A stretch of 62,210 nt of DNA. Origin: Gammaproteobacteria bacterium. GTDB lineage: Bacteria; Pseudomonadota; Gammaproteobacteria; Thiohalobacterales; Thiohalobacteraceae. The notes under the pieces are model-generated. The model ran no database searches and was not told the origin of the DNA. It saw nothing but the letters and a program-made list of their open reading frames with translations. The stretch lies in contig JAIOJV010000004.1 in assembly GCA_019911805.1 (NCBI GenBank), forward strand, positions 1 through 62,210. Reading direction: 5' to 3'. Numbering within the stretch: position 1 is the stretch's first letter; the number at the start of each line of letters is the position of its first letter. Made by a program: the position numbers and the translations under genes. Below are positions 9,701 through 18,385 of the stretch, piece by piece.

Positions 9701-10801
9701 TTACTCGCCTCCCTGGTACTGCCAGTGCGATTTCAGCTCGGCCACGCCGCCGCTGACGATCTCGGTGTCGGCCGCGATACCACCGCGCACCGCAATCCAG
9801 TCGCCCGCCTCCGTGCCGATTTCGATCGGAACCGGCTTGAAACGCCGGGGACCCATCACCTCGAACAGGTAGGCCTGCTCGCCGACCCGGAACGCCGCGC
9901 TGGCGGGTACCATCAAGCCCCGATAGGCGATCCCGGTCAGCGTCACGGCGGCGTACATGCCCGGCCGCAAGACGCCGTCCGGGTTGTCGACCACGATCCG
10001 ACCGCCCAGGGTCTGGCTTTGACGCTCCACTTCACCCCCCAAGGACTGCAGCCGCCCGCGGTATTCACGTCCGGGGCTGGCCTCGACCTGGATCAGGACT
10101 TCCGCTCCCAGCTTGATCTGGGGCAGGCTGGCCACCGGGATTCGCACCTCGGCCCACAGGCTGGAAAGGTCGTCCACATGAAAGGCGACCTGCCCGGCAC
10201 TGACCAGTTGCCCCGATTCGATCTCGACGCCGGTGACCATGCCATCGATCGGACTGGTCAGCTCGAACACCGCCAGGCGGTCCGGTTTTTGCGCCAGCGC
10301 CTGTATCTGGTCGTCCGACAATCCGGCCAGCGACAACAGGCGGCGCCGGGCATCCAGGGTGGCGCGGGCGCTCTTGAATTCACTGTCCACCGTGAGCCAG
10401 CGGCTTTCCGCTACGATGCCGTCCTTCCACAAGCCTTCGATGCGGGTGCGCTCGGCGCGCGCCAGCTCGAAGCGGGCCAACGCCTCCAGGTAACCCGCCT
10501 GCGCCTGGCCCAGGCTATTGCTACGCAACCGGGCCAGCACCTGTCCCTTTTGCACCGCTTCGTTGTCCACTGCCAGCAGTTCGGTCACCATGCCGTCCAC
10601 CACAGGTGTGACACGATGGCTCTTGCGCCGGTCGGCCGTGAGGGTGGCGGTCAGATTCAAGCGCGGCTTCAGCTCGCGGGCAGTCACGGTGGTGGTGGTG
10701 AGCTGTGCATTGGCCAGCTGCTCCTGGGTCAGTTCAAGTTCAGCGGCCGGCGCCAGCGCCGGGATCAGCAGCAAAAACAGCGTTACTAATGGCTTATTCA
10801 T
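9701..10801 (-). CDS. RND periplasmic adaptor (membrane fusion protein), CusB/CzcB type
   Basis: Links the inner-membrane pump to the outer-membrane channel. The ATG at 10801 gives a 366-residue protein with signal peptide LVTLFLLLIPALAPAAE; the longer upstream frame is unsupported. Typical adaptor elements follow: a beta-barrel/lipoyl half (VTPVVDGMVTELLAVDNEAV), a helical hairpin (about 110-180), the second lipoyl half (LTSPIDGMVTGVEIESGQLV) and GGRIVVDNPDGVLRPGMYAA. The start overlaps the channel gene stop by 8 nt and the pump gene follows 3 nt later. Confidence 0.92.
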   Translation of the reverse strand: MNKPLVTLFLLLIPALAPAAELELTQEQLANAQLTTTTVTARELKPRLNLTATLTADRRKSHRVTPVVDGMVTELLAVDNEAVQKGQVLARLRSNSLGQAQAGYLEALARFELARAERTRIEGLWKDGIVAESRWLTVDSEFKSARATLDARRRLLSLAGLSDDQIQALAQKPDRLAVFELTSPIDGMVTGVEIESGQLVSAGQVAFHVDDLSSLWAEVRIPVASLPQIKLGAEVLIQVEASPGREYRGRLQSLGGEVERQSQTLGGRIVVDNPDGVLRPGMYAAVTLTGIAYRGLMVPASAAFRVGEQAYLFEVMGPRRFKPVPIEIGTEAGDWIAVRGGIAADTEIVSGGVAELKSHWQYQGGE

Positions 10802-12095
10802 CTTGGGTATCCTGTTCAGTGGAGACAACGACGCGTCCGGCGGCCAGGCGCAGATCCGCGGCCTCCAGCCATGCCTCTTGCAGCAGTTCCAGATAGCGTT
10901 CATGTGCATCGAAATAAGTATTGTTGGCATCGATCAACGAGAGTATCTCCACCTCGCCGCTGGCATACGCCTTGCGCGTCAGATCGAATACGCGTTGCGC
11001 GGGCTGAAACACCCGCGTGCGGTAGTGCTCGCCCTGCAGAAGCAGATACTTCAGGCGCACATAGCTCTGCTGCAAACGACTGTTCAAGTCCCGTTCCAGT
11101 GCCTGCCGTTCCGACTGGATCTCGATCACTTGTGCCCGGGCTTCGCCGATGCGTCCGCTGTTGCGATCCCACAACGGCACGGTGAGACCGATACCGATGC
11201 CGGTGACGTCCTGGCGACGTCCGTTGAGGAAGTCTCTTTCACGAAACAGGCGTAGGCTGGGATCGGGCAGGCGCTCGGCACGTGCCAGATTTACATCCGA
11301 TTGGGCGGCCTCAACCCGGTGTCTCGCGGCCAGCATCGCCGGATGATCTGCCAGACCGGCCTGTAACTGATCCAGCACGGGCATGGGGCCGAACGGTTGA
11401 AGGGACGTCAATTGCGGCATCGACTCGACGGATAGCCCCAGGTAGGCACGGAACCGGCTCAGTGCTTCGTTGTAGGCGCCTTCCGCCTTGTCCAATCCTT
11501 GTTGCGCGGCCTCCCGGATCAGATCCAGGCGCAGCCGTTCAAGGTCGGAGAGCTCCCCGGCCTGTGCGCGGCGGCGCCCGATGTTCTGCAGGTCATCTGC
11601 GAGTTGCAGGCGTTGCTCCGCCAGGCGCAAGCGCTCCGCCGCCAGCTGCAAGCTGTGATAACGCTGCGCCACCTGTGTTTCCAGGCGTACCCGTTGATTG
11701 CGGCGTTCGGCACGGGCAGCATCCAGCGCCGAGCCGGCGACGGCTTGCTGGTATCCGAGACGGCCGCTCAGCGGTAGCGGTTGGCTGATCGCAAACTGGG
11801 TAAAATCAGTGCCTCCCGTGCCCGCATCTTTACCGATCTTGTCGTCGGCACGCAGCTCGATCTGCGGGTTCGGCCACACGCCTGCTTGTTGCAGGGCACC
11901 TTGCCGGGCGCTGACCGCCGCCTGTGCGCCGCGTGTTTCCGGCGCAATCTCGACAACACGCCGGATACTGTCTTCCAGCGTCCACAGGCCCTGCGGTTGA
12001 CCCAGGGCCGACATCGGCGCAGTACAAGACAGCAGGAACCACAGCGCCACTGCTCGCCCGTTTTTTCGGCGTCTTAAGTAGAATACATTGAACAT
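10794..12095 (-). CDS. TolC-like outer-membrane efflux channel, CusC/CzcC type
   Basis: Outer-membrane factor of the tripartite exporter, 433 residues from the ATG at 12095, which has CAGGAGCGGG just upstream. The hydrophobic signal AVALWFLLSCTAPMSALG is followed by the two OEP repeats, each with long helices; RLPDPSLRLFRERDF and GIGIGLTVPLWDRNSGRIGE are characteristic. No lipobox Cys is obvious after the signal. First of the three pump genes in the leftward operon. Confidence 0.92.
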   Translation of the reverse strand: MFNVFYLRRRKNGRAVALWFLLSCTAPMSALGQPQGLWTLEDSIRRVVEIAPETRGAQAAVSARQGALQQAGVWPNPQIELRADDKIGKDAGTGGTDFTQFAISQPLPLSGRLGYQQAVAGSALDAARAERRNQRVRLETQVAQRYHSLQLAAERLRLAEQRLQLADDLQNIGRRRAQAGELSDLERLRLDLIREAAQQGLDKAEGAYNEALSRFRAYLGLSVESMPQLTSLQPFGPMPVLDQLQAGLADHPAMLAARHRVEAAQSDVNLARAERLPDPSLRLFRERDFLNGRRQDVTGIGIGLTVPLWDRNSGRIGEARAQVIEIQSERQALERDLNSRLQQSYVRLKYLLLQGEHYRTRVFQPAQRVFDLTRKAYASGEVEILSLIDANNTYFDAHERYLELLQEAWLEAADLRLAAGRVVVSTEQDTQDE

Positions 12096-12227
12096 TACCC
12101 GCTCCTGGCGCGGTGTCAGTGACGCGACACGCGCAGAAAAGTCTTGGAAACAAAAAAGCCATGCGGCATTGCCCGGCACAGACCTGAACCTGGTCTGTGT
12201 AAGCAAAACCACCGAAAAGGAAAAGAC

Positions 12228-12620
12228 TTAGAGCGGGGGCGCGCGCAGGGGTGGCCGTAAACTAAATGGCCAGGATAGCGGGAGAATACGTCGATCAGGA
12301 CGCCACGATACTTGAGAAGCAGGACGACGCGACAGAAGCATGATCACTGCTGCAAACAAGGCGATGACCAAAGAACTTAGGGGCAGTTTCTTCAGGAACC
12401 CATCTTGGGAAAGATCGATTTGAGCGACCTCGTCAGGGTGATGCTGCCCCGTGCCAACCGTGTCGAAGTGCGCTTGTTCCTGATGGGTATGATCCGAAGT
12501 GGCCGAATCGTGGTTATAAGTATGCACGTGCAATCGCACTCCCTGGACGAACACCAGGGCGATAGCCAGGTAGGCTACCCAGAGGACTTTCTTGAATGTA
12601 TCCGATTGCGATCGATGCAT
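12228..12620 (-). CDS. Small CzcI-like membrane/periplasmic protein
   Basis: A protein of about 130 residues from the ATG at 12620. It has a hydrophobic N-terminal segment (VLWVAYLAIALVFVQGVRL), a His-rich stretch (HVHTYNHDS, HTHQEQAHF, TGQHHPDE), a second hydrophobic segment (LSSLVIALFAAVIMLL) and a Pro/Arg-rich end (LRPPLRAPPL). It precedes the czcC-like gene, the same position as czcI in czcNICBA operons, and the second operon here has an analogue at 27631-27972. A metal-responsive regulatory or binding role is inferred. No strong ribosome site is seen. Confidence 0.65.
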   Translation of the reverse strand: MHRSQSDTFKKVLWVAYLAIALVFVQGVRLHVHTYNHDSATSDHTHQEQAHFDTVGTGQHHPDEVAQIDLSQDGFLKKLPLSSLVIALFAAVIMLLSRRPASQVSWRPDRRILPLSWPFSLRPPLRAPPL

Positions 12621-12813
12621 GACGATGAAGAATATCAATTGTTGTGGATAATTGGCAATGGCTTGTAGATCGATTTTCCTTGCTAATTCAAGCGCCCACC
12701 AACCCATCGCCTCGCCCCTGTTACAGGATTACCGGGAAGCAGACAATGAAACGCGTCCGGCATACGCCAGCCGCTTTCGTGAGCCCCATTCCGAACAACC
12801 CTGGACTGCCTTC

Positions 12814-13794
12814 TCACACATAAATCGGCTGACCAACAACATCAGGACAATAATGAACTTCGATGGTCGAGTGAACAATTTCCTCATGCACCGATAGCCG
12901 TTCCCGAACGGCAGCAGGCCTTAACGTCGCATCATGGGTGACGAGTGTCATGGCACAGGAGTACACCCGCTTGCCCACCCGCCAGACGTGCAGATCCGTG
13001 AGGCGCGTATCACCGGCATCGCTGCCGGTTTCGACCGCCTCACGGATCTCGTCCACCACCGGGTGATCCATCTCACGGTCCAGCAGTACTTTGCTGGTTT
13101 CGGCAATAAGCCCCTTGGCCCACACTGCGACCAACACCGCGCCGACGATACCCATCACCGGGTCGAGCCAGGACCAGCCATAGATCCATCCGCCGACCAG
13201 CGCCACAATGGCGAGTACGGAGGTCGCGGCGTCGGCAATGACGTGCAGGTACGCCGATTTCAAATTCAAGTCATGGTGGTGCCCATGGTCATGGTGAGGG
13301 TCATGCCCATGTGAATGCCCGTGCCCGTGATCATGATGATGGGCCTTGCCAAGGATCATCGCGCAGACGACATTGACGACCAGCCCGAGGACGGCGATCA
13401 CGATCGCTTCCTGGTACTGGATCGGCTGTGGCGAGACGATCCGCTCCGCCGATCCGACCACCATCATGACCGCAACGCCTAGCAGGAAAATCGCACTGGC
13501 GAAGCCAGCCAGCACCTCGATCTTCCAGGTGCCGAAGGCAAAGCGCGGATCCTTCGCGTACCGGCGTGCCGTCGCGTAGGCCATCGCGGAAAGACCGATG
13601 GCCAATGCATGGGAACTCATGTGCCAACCGTCGGCGAGCAACGCCATCGAGTTGAACCACCAGCCGGCGGCGATCTCGATCACCATCATCACTGCGGTGA
13701 TCCACATCACGGCGCGCGTGCTGCGTTCTGCGACATCGCTGCCGGCATCAAAGACATGGTCGTGCGTCCATGCGGACAGGTTTTCGGTATGCAT
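12814..13794 (-). CDS. dmeF: Cation diffusion facilitator DmeF (Co/Ni efflux)
   Basis: An inner-membrane proton/metal antiporter of the CDF family, 326 residues from the ATG at 13794, which has CGAGGAG upstream. The N-terminus MHTENLSAWTHDHVF matches DmeF proteins. TM2 carries SMALLADGWHMSSHALAIGL with the metal-site HxxxD pattern, and between TM4 and TM5 lies a His-rich loop (HHHDHGHGHSHGHDPHHDHG). TM5 has HVIADAATSVLAI, and the cytoplasmic C-terminal domain follows. It is encoded 68 nt after dmeR on the same strand, as in known dmeRF operons. Confidence 0.92.
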   Translation of the reverse strand: MHTENLSAWTHDHVFDAGSDVAERSTRAVMWITAVMMVIEIAAGWWFNSMALLADGWHMSSHALAIGLSAMAYATARRYAKDPRFAFGTWKIEVLAGFASAIFLLGVAVMMVVGSAERIVSPQPIQYQEAIVIAVLGLVVNVVCAMILGKAHHHDHGHGHSHGHDPHHDHGHHHDLNLKSAYLHVIADAATSVLAIVALVGGWIYGWSWLDPVMGIVGAVLVAVWAKGLIAETSKVLLDREMDHPVVDEIREAVETGSDAGDTRLTDLHVWRVGKRVYSCAMTLVTHDATLRPAAVRERLSVHEEIVHSTIEVHYCPDVVGQPIYV

Positions 13795-13862
13795 GGTGGT
13801 TCTCCTCGGGAATTGGGCGTTCGAAGCGCTCCGACCAAGACCACTCATTCGGGGCACTTCTG

Positions 13863-14141
13863 CTACTTGAGGTAAGAGCGAAGCACGTGGATCAACTCGT
13901 CGGCGCCTTGACTGCGTTCCGCGTCACTCACGATCTCCGGATCGGCGATGTGCGTTCTGATGTGATCCTCGAGCACTTCCGCCATCAATCCATTGATCGC
14001 GCCACGCACCGCGGCGATCTGATGCAAGACCTCGGCACAACCCTTTTCCGCTTCGAGCGCCCGCTCCAGGGCTTCTACTTGACCCCGAATGCGGCGCACG
14101 CGGCCCAGCAGTTTGGACTTCTGGCGGACGGTGTGGCTCAT
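13863..14141 (-). CDS. dmeR: RcnR/FrmR-family metal-responsive repressor DmeR
   Basis: A 92-residue all-helical DNA-binding repressor of the DUF156 family that releases DNA on binding Ni or Co. Family marks are KSKLLGRVRRIRGQVEALER, EKGCAEVLHQIAAVRGAING (with the metal-binding Cys at about residue 35) and DHIRTHI. The ATG at 14141 places the N-terminal MSHTVRQK metal-binding His at position 3, as in RcnR. Directly precedes dmeF; its operator is just upstream. Confidence 0.92.
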   Translation of the reverse strand: MSHTVRQKSKLLGRVRRIRGQVEALERALEAEKGCAEVLHQIAAVRGAINGLMAEVLEDHIRTHIADPEIVSDAERSQGADELIHVLRSYLK

Positions 14142-14156
14142 AACCGCACGTTCCTC

Positions 14157-14182
14157 ATATAGTATAGGGGGGTAGGGTATCA
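14157..14182. promoter_or_regulatory. DmeR/RcnR-type operator
   Basis: The sequence atatagtataggggggtagg and the following gtatca contain a six-G tract (14167-14172) flanked by AT-rich near-palindromic halves. This matches the G/C-tract operators of RcnR and the ATATAGTATA-C6 type box described for DmeR. It lies 16-41 nt upstream of the dmeR start, where binding would block the dmeRF promoter. Confidence 0.8.
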
Positions 14183-14515
14183 TGCGCGCTACTGTTGCGC
14201 CACTCGCACTTGCCAGTTATTTCCACCTTTTGCTTCGCTTCGATTGCAATCCGCTTCCGCACACACCCAGCCCGCCACTTGAATCATCACGCGCACTAGC
14301 TGCGATTGCCAATGATTCGCATGTCAAGCTGTTCTCGGATACAAGACCAATTTGGTGTCAACGGTTTGCGCCAACAGTCACATACGTGGAGCCCCTGAGA
14401 ACGAAGTGCTGTTACGCTGATATTCCAGATTCAGACAAGACCTCGCCGGCCCCCATGGCGCGTGCACCCGACGTACCCGATTCGATGTCTCTGGTTTGCG
14501 ACGACTCGTATAACG
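14183..14515. other. Gene-free spacer between dmeR and mucB
   Basis: About 330 bp between the dmeR promoter (leftward) and the mucB stop. A plus-strand open frame spans most of it but has no ribosome site, no recognisable motif and an irregular composition. I see no RNA gene, repeat or hairpin with a T-tract. Confidence 0.5.
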
Positions 14516-15484
14516 CTACCTGATGTGGATTGACCGCCCGATTATTTCCACCGTCTTGCGCGGCACATCACCGACCAACGTCACGTAATACCCGCCGAGC
14601 ATGGTGGCGTAGACGTTGAGTGCACCCTGGTGGGTCATGCCGCCGTAGTCGTCCCGGCCACTCGAGGGTTCGATATAGACGGACACGCTGGCCAAACCAT
14701 CGCTATACATCCACTGCTCCCCAACCGATTCAGTTGCAGAGCGCTGGTATTGGCCATGATCGGTCAGCATAAATCCCGGCGGTAACTGAGAGATCTGCCA
14801 CCGTGAAGCATTCGCGCTGTTGCCGGACTCCGGCTTATGTTCCGGCGTACGCCACCGGGAAAAACCACCGTGTTCGAGTTCAGGCTGCAGAGTCCGAGCG
14901 TCGATATGCGCCGGGAAATCGAGTTTGGTGAACATCATCTGTTCGATCACCCTGCCATCCGGATCGACCAAATCGGAGCGCAACCACAGGTAACGTGCTT
15001 CATCAATACAGTACCGGCGTGCATAGCGCATCCCGTCGAGCGGTGTTACCGATACGACGCGGCAGCCCCGGTCGGCGACACGATCCCTGCCTCCGACTTC
15101 GAAACGGTAATACTTTCCCGTTTCCTTCCATTCTCGCGGAAAATCCACCTGAAACGGTGTACCCGGATGAACTGTCTGCACGTGTACCGTATTGCGGTCG
15201 CCCAGGATACAGACGATTGTGCGGCCGTCACGCAGCACCTCCCGGCGCGCCCCTGTCAATGACCACAGGCGCTCCCGCTCGCCGCCTTCATCGCCGGCGT
15301 GCACGATATTCAGACTCGCCAGCTTCCCCTGATGCTGGTACACGAAAGTGCCCGTGTAGTTGATCGACTGCGCAGCCCTCGACATGCGGGCCAGCCATTG
15401 GAGGGCCTCGCTGTCGGCCTGGAGTGTGGCGGATGCCCCGAACAATACCAGCGCCAGCCATCCTGTATAGCCGCTACCTGTCAT
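14516..15484 (-). CDS. MucB/RseB-like periplasmic sigma-E regulator, orphan
   Basis: MucB/RseB binds mislocalised lipids in the periplasm and protects the anti-sigma factor RseA/MucA from proteolysis. The 322-residue protein from the ATG at 15484 has a signal peptide (GWLALVLFGASATLQA), then ALQWLARMSRAAQSINYTGT, FVYQHQGKLASLNIVHAGDE and the C-terminal domain ending QGALNVYATMLGGYYVTLVG. No rpoE, rseA or rseC is adjacent, which is unusual: the gene stands alone between metal-resistance genes. The 284 bp upstream of it (15485-15768) hold no recognisable gene. Confidence 0.88.
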   Translation of the reverse strand: MTGSGYTGWLALVLFGASATLQADSEALQWLARMSRAAQSINYTGTFVYQHQGKLASLNIVHAGDEGGERERLWSLTGARREVLRDGRTIVCILGDRNTVHVQTVHPGTPFQVDFPREWKETGKYYRFEVGGRDRVADRGCRVVSVTPLDGMRYARRYCIDEARYLWLRSDLVDPDGRVIEQMMFTKLDFPAHIDARTLQPELEHGGFSRWRTPEHKPESGNSANASRWQISQLPPGFMLTDHGQYQRSATESVGEQWMYSDGLASVSVYIEPSSGRDDYGGMTHQGALNVYATMLGGYYVTLVGDVPRKTVEIIGRSIHIR

Positions 15485-15768
15485 GACGCCTGTCTGCTTG
15501 CACAAATCCGTTTCCCGGACCAAATGGCGGATTTGCGGCGGGGCGCATCTCTCGCCTCGAAGATCCTGGCGTGTACCGTGCCGGCAGACCATCACCCGCA
15601 GCGCATTGTTCGCACTCCCGGTTCGGCGCGTGTCTGGCCTACCGCATCATCCCGGCCGGTACGCACACTCCCTGAGACCAGCTACCGAGCCGGATAGTTC
15701 ACTCCCTGCCCCCTTGTGGCTCGAAGATGTCACCGCCGGCACCGTTTCCGGCTGGCCCGCGCCCTGTT

Positions 15769-18123
15769 TTATGACCGCCGATTCACGCCGGCATCGGGCC
15801 GCGCCCGGTACCCCAGCAGGCGCAGCGCATTGAAGACCACCACCAGCGTCGAGCCCTCGTGAATGATCACCGCCGGGCCGATGCCGGCCAGCCCAGTCAG
15901 GGTGGCGGGAATGAGTACAGCAACCACACCCAGCGACAGCCACAGGTTCTGGCGGATGATACGCCGGGCGGCGCGCGACAGTCCGACCGCAAACGGTAGC
16001 GTGTTCAAATCGTCGGCCATCAGGGCCACGTCGGCGGTCTCCAGGGCCACGTCAGTGCCTGCGCCACCCATGGCAATACCGACCGTGGCGCGCGCCAGCG
16101 CGGGCGCATCGTTGACGCCATCACCGACCATGGCGACCTGACCATGACGCCGCAGCAGCTCGTCCACGGCGCTGACCTTGTCCTCCGGCAACAAGCCGGC
16201 GCGCACCTCGTCCAGACCAACGGCATTGCCAATGGCCTGACCTACCCGTTCGTTGTCACCGGTAAGCATGATGGTCTTGCGGATGCCCAAGGCACGCAGG
16301 CGATCGAGCATGGCACGCGCATCGTCACGCGGGGTATCAGCCAGCGCCACTACGCCGAGGAACCGCTCACCGGCCTGCACCACCATGGTGGTCTTGCCCT
16401 CGGCCTCCAGCCGGGTGACGGCGGTGCGCACGTCGGCGGGAACCGTCTCGTCGCGGAACAGCTTGAGGTTGCCGATGGCGACCGTCTCGCCGTTGAGCGG
16501 CGCCCGCACGCCCTTGCCGGTCACGGACTCCAGATCGCCCGCGTCCGGCCAGCGCAGGTCCCGGGCCTGTGCAGCTTTGACGATGGCTTTGGCCAGTGGG
16601 TGACCGCTGCGGCTTTCCACGGCCGCGGCGGTTTCAAGTAACGCGTTCTCCTCGACATCGAAAGGCACGATGTCGGTCACCACCGGTTCGCCGCGGGTGA
16701 TGGTGCCGGTCTTGTCGAAGGCGATGGCGCGCAAGGTGCCGAGATTTTCCAGGTGGGCGCCGCCCTTGACGAGCACGCCGCCGCGCGCGGCACGCGCCAC
16801 GCCGGAGAGCACCGCCGCCGGGGTGGCGATGGCCAGCGCGCAGGGCGAAGCGGCCACCAGCACCGCCATGGCCCGATAGAACGACTCGGCGAACGGAAGG
16901 CCGAACAGCGGTGGCAGGGCGATGAGCAGTCCCGCGCCGATGAGCACCACCGGCACGAAGATGCGCTCGAAGCGGTCGGTGAAACGCTGGGTGGGCGAAC
17001 GCTGAGCACCGGCCTCGGCGACCATCTTCACCATGCGGCTCAGCGTGCTTTCCCGGGCCAGGCGGGTGACGCGGATCGCCAGCGTCGCCTCGCCGTTGAC
17101 GGTGCCGGCGAACACCGGGGCGCCCGCCTGCTTGTCCACGGGCATGGACTCGCCGGTGATGGGTGCCTGATCGACGGCGGAGCTGCCGGTCAGCACCTCG
17201 CCGTCACTGGGGATGCGCTGGCCGGGCTTGACGATGATCCGGTCGTCGCGCTGCAGTTCCTCCACTGGCACTTCCACCTCGCCACCGTCACGCTCTACCA
17301 GCGCGGTCCGGGGCGCCAGGTCGGACAGCGCCTCGATGGCGCGGCGGGCGCGGTCCATGGCCCGGTGCTCCAGCGCATGCCCCAGACTGAACAGAAACAA
17401 TAGCAGCGCCCCTTCGGCCCAGGCGCCGAGCGCGGCGGCGCCGGCGGCGGCGACGATCATCAGGGTGTCGATGTCGAAGCGGCCCTGGCGCAGGCTCTGC
17501 CAGGCATCGCGCAGGGCGAACCAACCGCCCGTCGCATAGGCGCCAATGAACAGACCGAGGGAGACCGTGGGCGGTGTGGTCGTGAACCCCAGTAGCCAGC
17601 CGGCCAGCAACAACAGGCCGGCGCCCAGACTCAGGATCAACTCACGGTGTTCGGCCCAGCCGCCATGCGCATGCTCGTTTTCGACGACACCGTAACCCAG
17701 TGCCCGGATGCGTTGCACCACAGCATCGAGAGAAGTCTTCCCGGTATCGAACTCCAGGCGCAGCCGTTCAGCGCCGTAACTGACGGCCGCCTCCAGCACA
17801 CCGTCCATGCGCCCGAGCGCGTGCTCGATCACGGTGGCGCAGGTGGTACAGTCCATGCCATCGATACGCAGACTTTCATGATGATAACGGTTGGCGATGC
17901 GGGCGCCGGCGGCCTGCACCAGGCTGCGCACCTGGCTGACGCTGAACCGCTCGGGATCGTAGTGCAGGCACAGGCGCGCCGTGTCGTCCTCGCGCACTAG
18001 ATGGGCCTTCTCCAGGCCTTCGGCCTCCAGTAATTCGGTGAGGCGCCCGACACAGGCATCCTGTTCGTCCGGCAACTCGGTCAGGACCAACGCCAGATCC
18101 AGTAAGATCTTGTGCCGGCTCAT
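15769..18123 (-). CDS. P1B-type metal-transporting ATPase (SPC / HEGS motifs)
   Basis: Exports or moves transition metals across the inner membrane using ATP. The ATG at 18123 gives 784 residues. N-terminus: a degenerate ferredoxin-like domain without CxxC, then an HMA domain with GMDCTTC. Core: TITGES, TM6 motif SPC (about 426), phosphorylated Asp in DKTGT (about 470), HPLAKAIV, MVGDGVNDAPAL, and HEGST in the last TM region (about 755). SPC plus HEGS/T is the P1B-4 pattern linked to Co, Ni or Fe(II), whereas ZntA/CadA have CPC. The start overlaps the stop of a 57-residue gene (ATGA), which supports coupling and the chosen start. Confidence 0.92.
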   Translation of the reverse strand: MSRHKILLDLALVLTELPDEQDACVGRLTELLEAEGLEKAHLVREDDTARLCLHYDPERFSVSQVRSLVQAAGARIANRYHHESLRIDGMDCTTCATVIEHALGRMDGVLEAAVSYGAERLRLEFDTGKTSLDAVVQRIRALGYGVVENEHAHGGWAEHRELILSLGAGLLLLAGWLLGFTTTPPTVSLGLFIGAYATGGWFALRDAWQSLRQGRFDIDTLMIVAAAGAAALGAWAEGALLLFLFSLGHALEHRAMDRARRAIEALSDLAPRTALVERDGGEVEVPVEELQRDDRIIVKPGQRIPSDGEVLTGSSAVDQAPITGESMPVDKQAGAPVFAGTVNGEATLAIRVTRLARESTLSRMVKMVAEAGAQRSPTQRFTDRFERIFVPVVLIGAGLLIALPPLFGLPFAESFYRAMAVLVAASPCALAIATPAAVLSGVARAARGGVLVKGGAHLENLGTLRAIAFDKTGTITRGEPVVTDIVPFDVEENALLETAAAVESRSGHPLAKAIVKAAQARDLRWPDAGDLESVTGKGVRAPLNGETVAIGNLKLFRDETVPADVRTAVTRLEAEGKTTMVVQAGERFLGVVALADTPRDDARAMLDRLRALGIRKTIMLTGDNERVGQAIGNAVGLDEVRAGLLPEDKVSAVDELLRRHGQVAMVGDGVNDAPALARATVGIAMGGAGTDVALETADVALMADDLNTLPFAVGLSRAARRIIRQNLWLSLGVVAVLIPATLTGLAGIGPAVIIHEGSTLVVVFNALRLLGYRARPDAGVNRRS

Positions 18124-18293
18124 GGCGAGGTTATCCGCACGGACTGCCCGCAAACCGGCCCCCGCGCCTGCGGCGGCAGATAGTCGTCGCTGTCATCACG
18201 GTAACCACCGTGGTGGCCGTAGCGACGCTTGCCGTGATGGCCGGCATAGTCACCGCCCATCCAACCGCGCAGCAGATGCTTGAAAAACGACAT
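18120..18293 (-). CDS. 57-residue His/Gly/Tyr-rich small protein coupled to the ATPase
   Basis: A short gene that starts MSFFKHLLRGWMGGDYAGHH, continues with HHGGYRDD and ends GPVCGQSVRITSP. A near-perfect Shine-Dalgarno (AAGGAGGT) lies 6 nt before the ATG at 18293, and its TGA overlaps the ATPase ATG. The amphipathic N-terminal helix could attach to membranes; clustered His and the Cys could bind metal. I do not recognise a family. The strong ribosome site and coupling suggest it is a real partner (metal donor, chaperone or regulator) of the P1B ATPase. The remaining 18294-18385 holds no gene. Confidence 0.75.
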   Translation of the reverse strand: MSFFKHLLRGWMGGDYAGHHGKRRYGHHGGYRDDSDDYLPPQARGPVCGQSVRITSP

Positions 18294-18385
18294 GCCATTA
18301 CCTCCTTATCACTATGTAGGAACAGGCCGGTCCCGGCTAGGGGCCCGGTCTCGCTCCTGTGCACCAACGCGATGGCGCTTGCCCT

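Noticed and set aside
14182-14523. Plus-strand frame of 113 codons between dmeR and mucB
   Set aside because: No ribosome site, no motif, and it begins inside the DmeR operator region.
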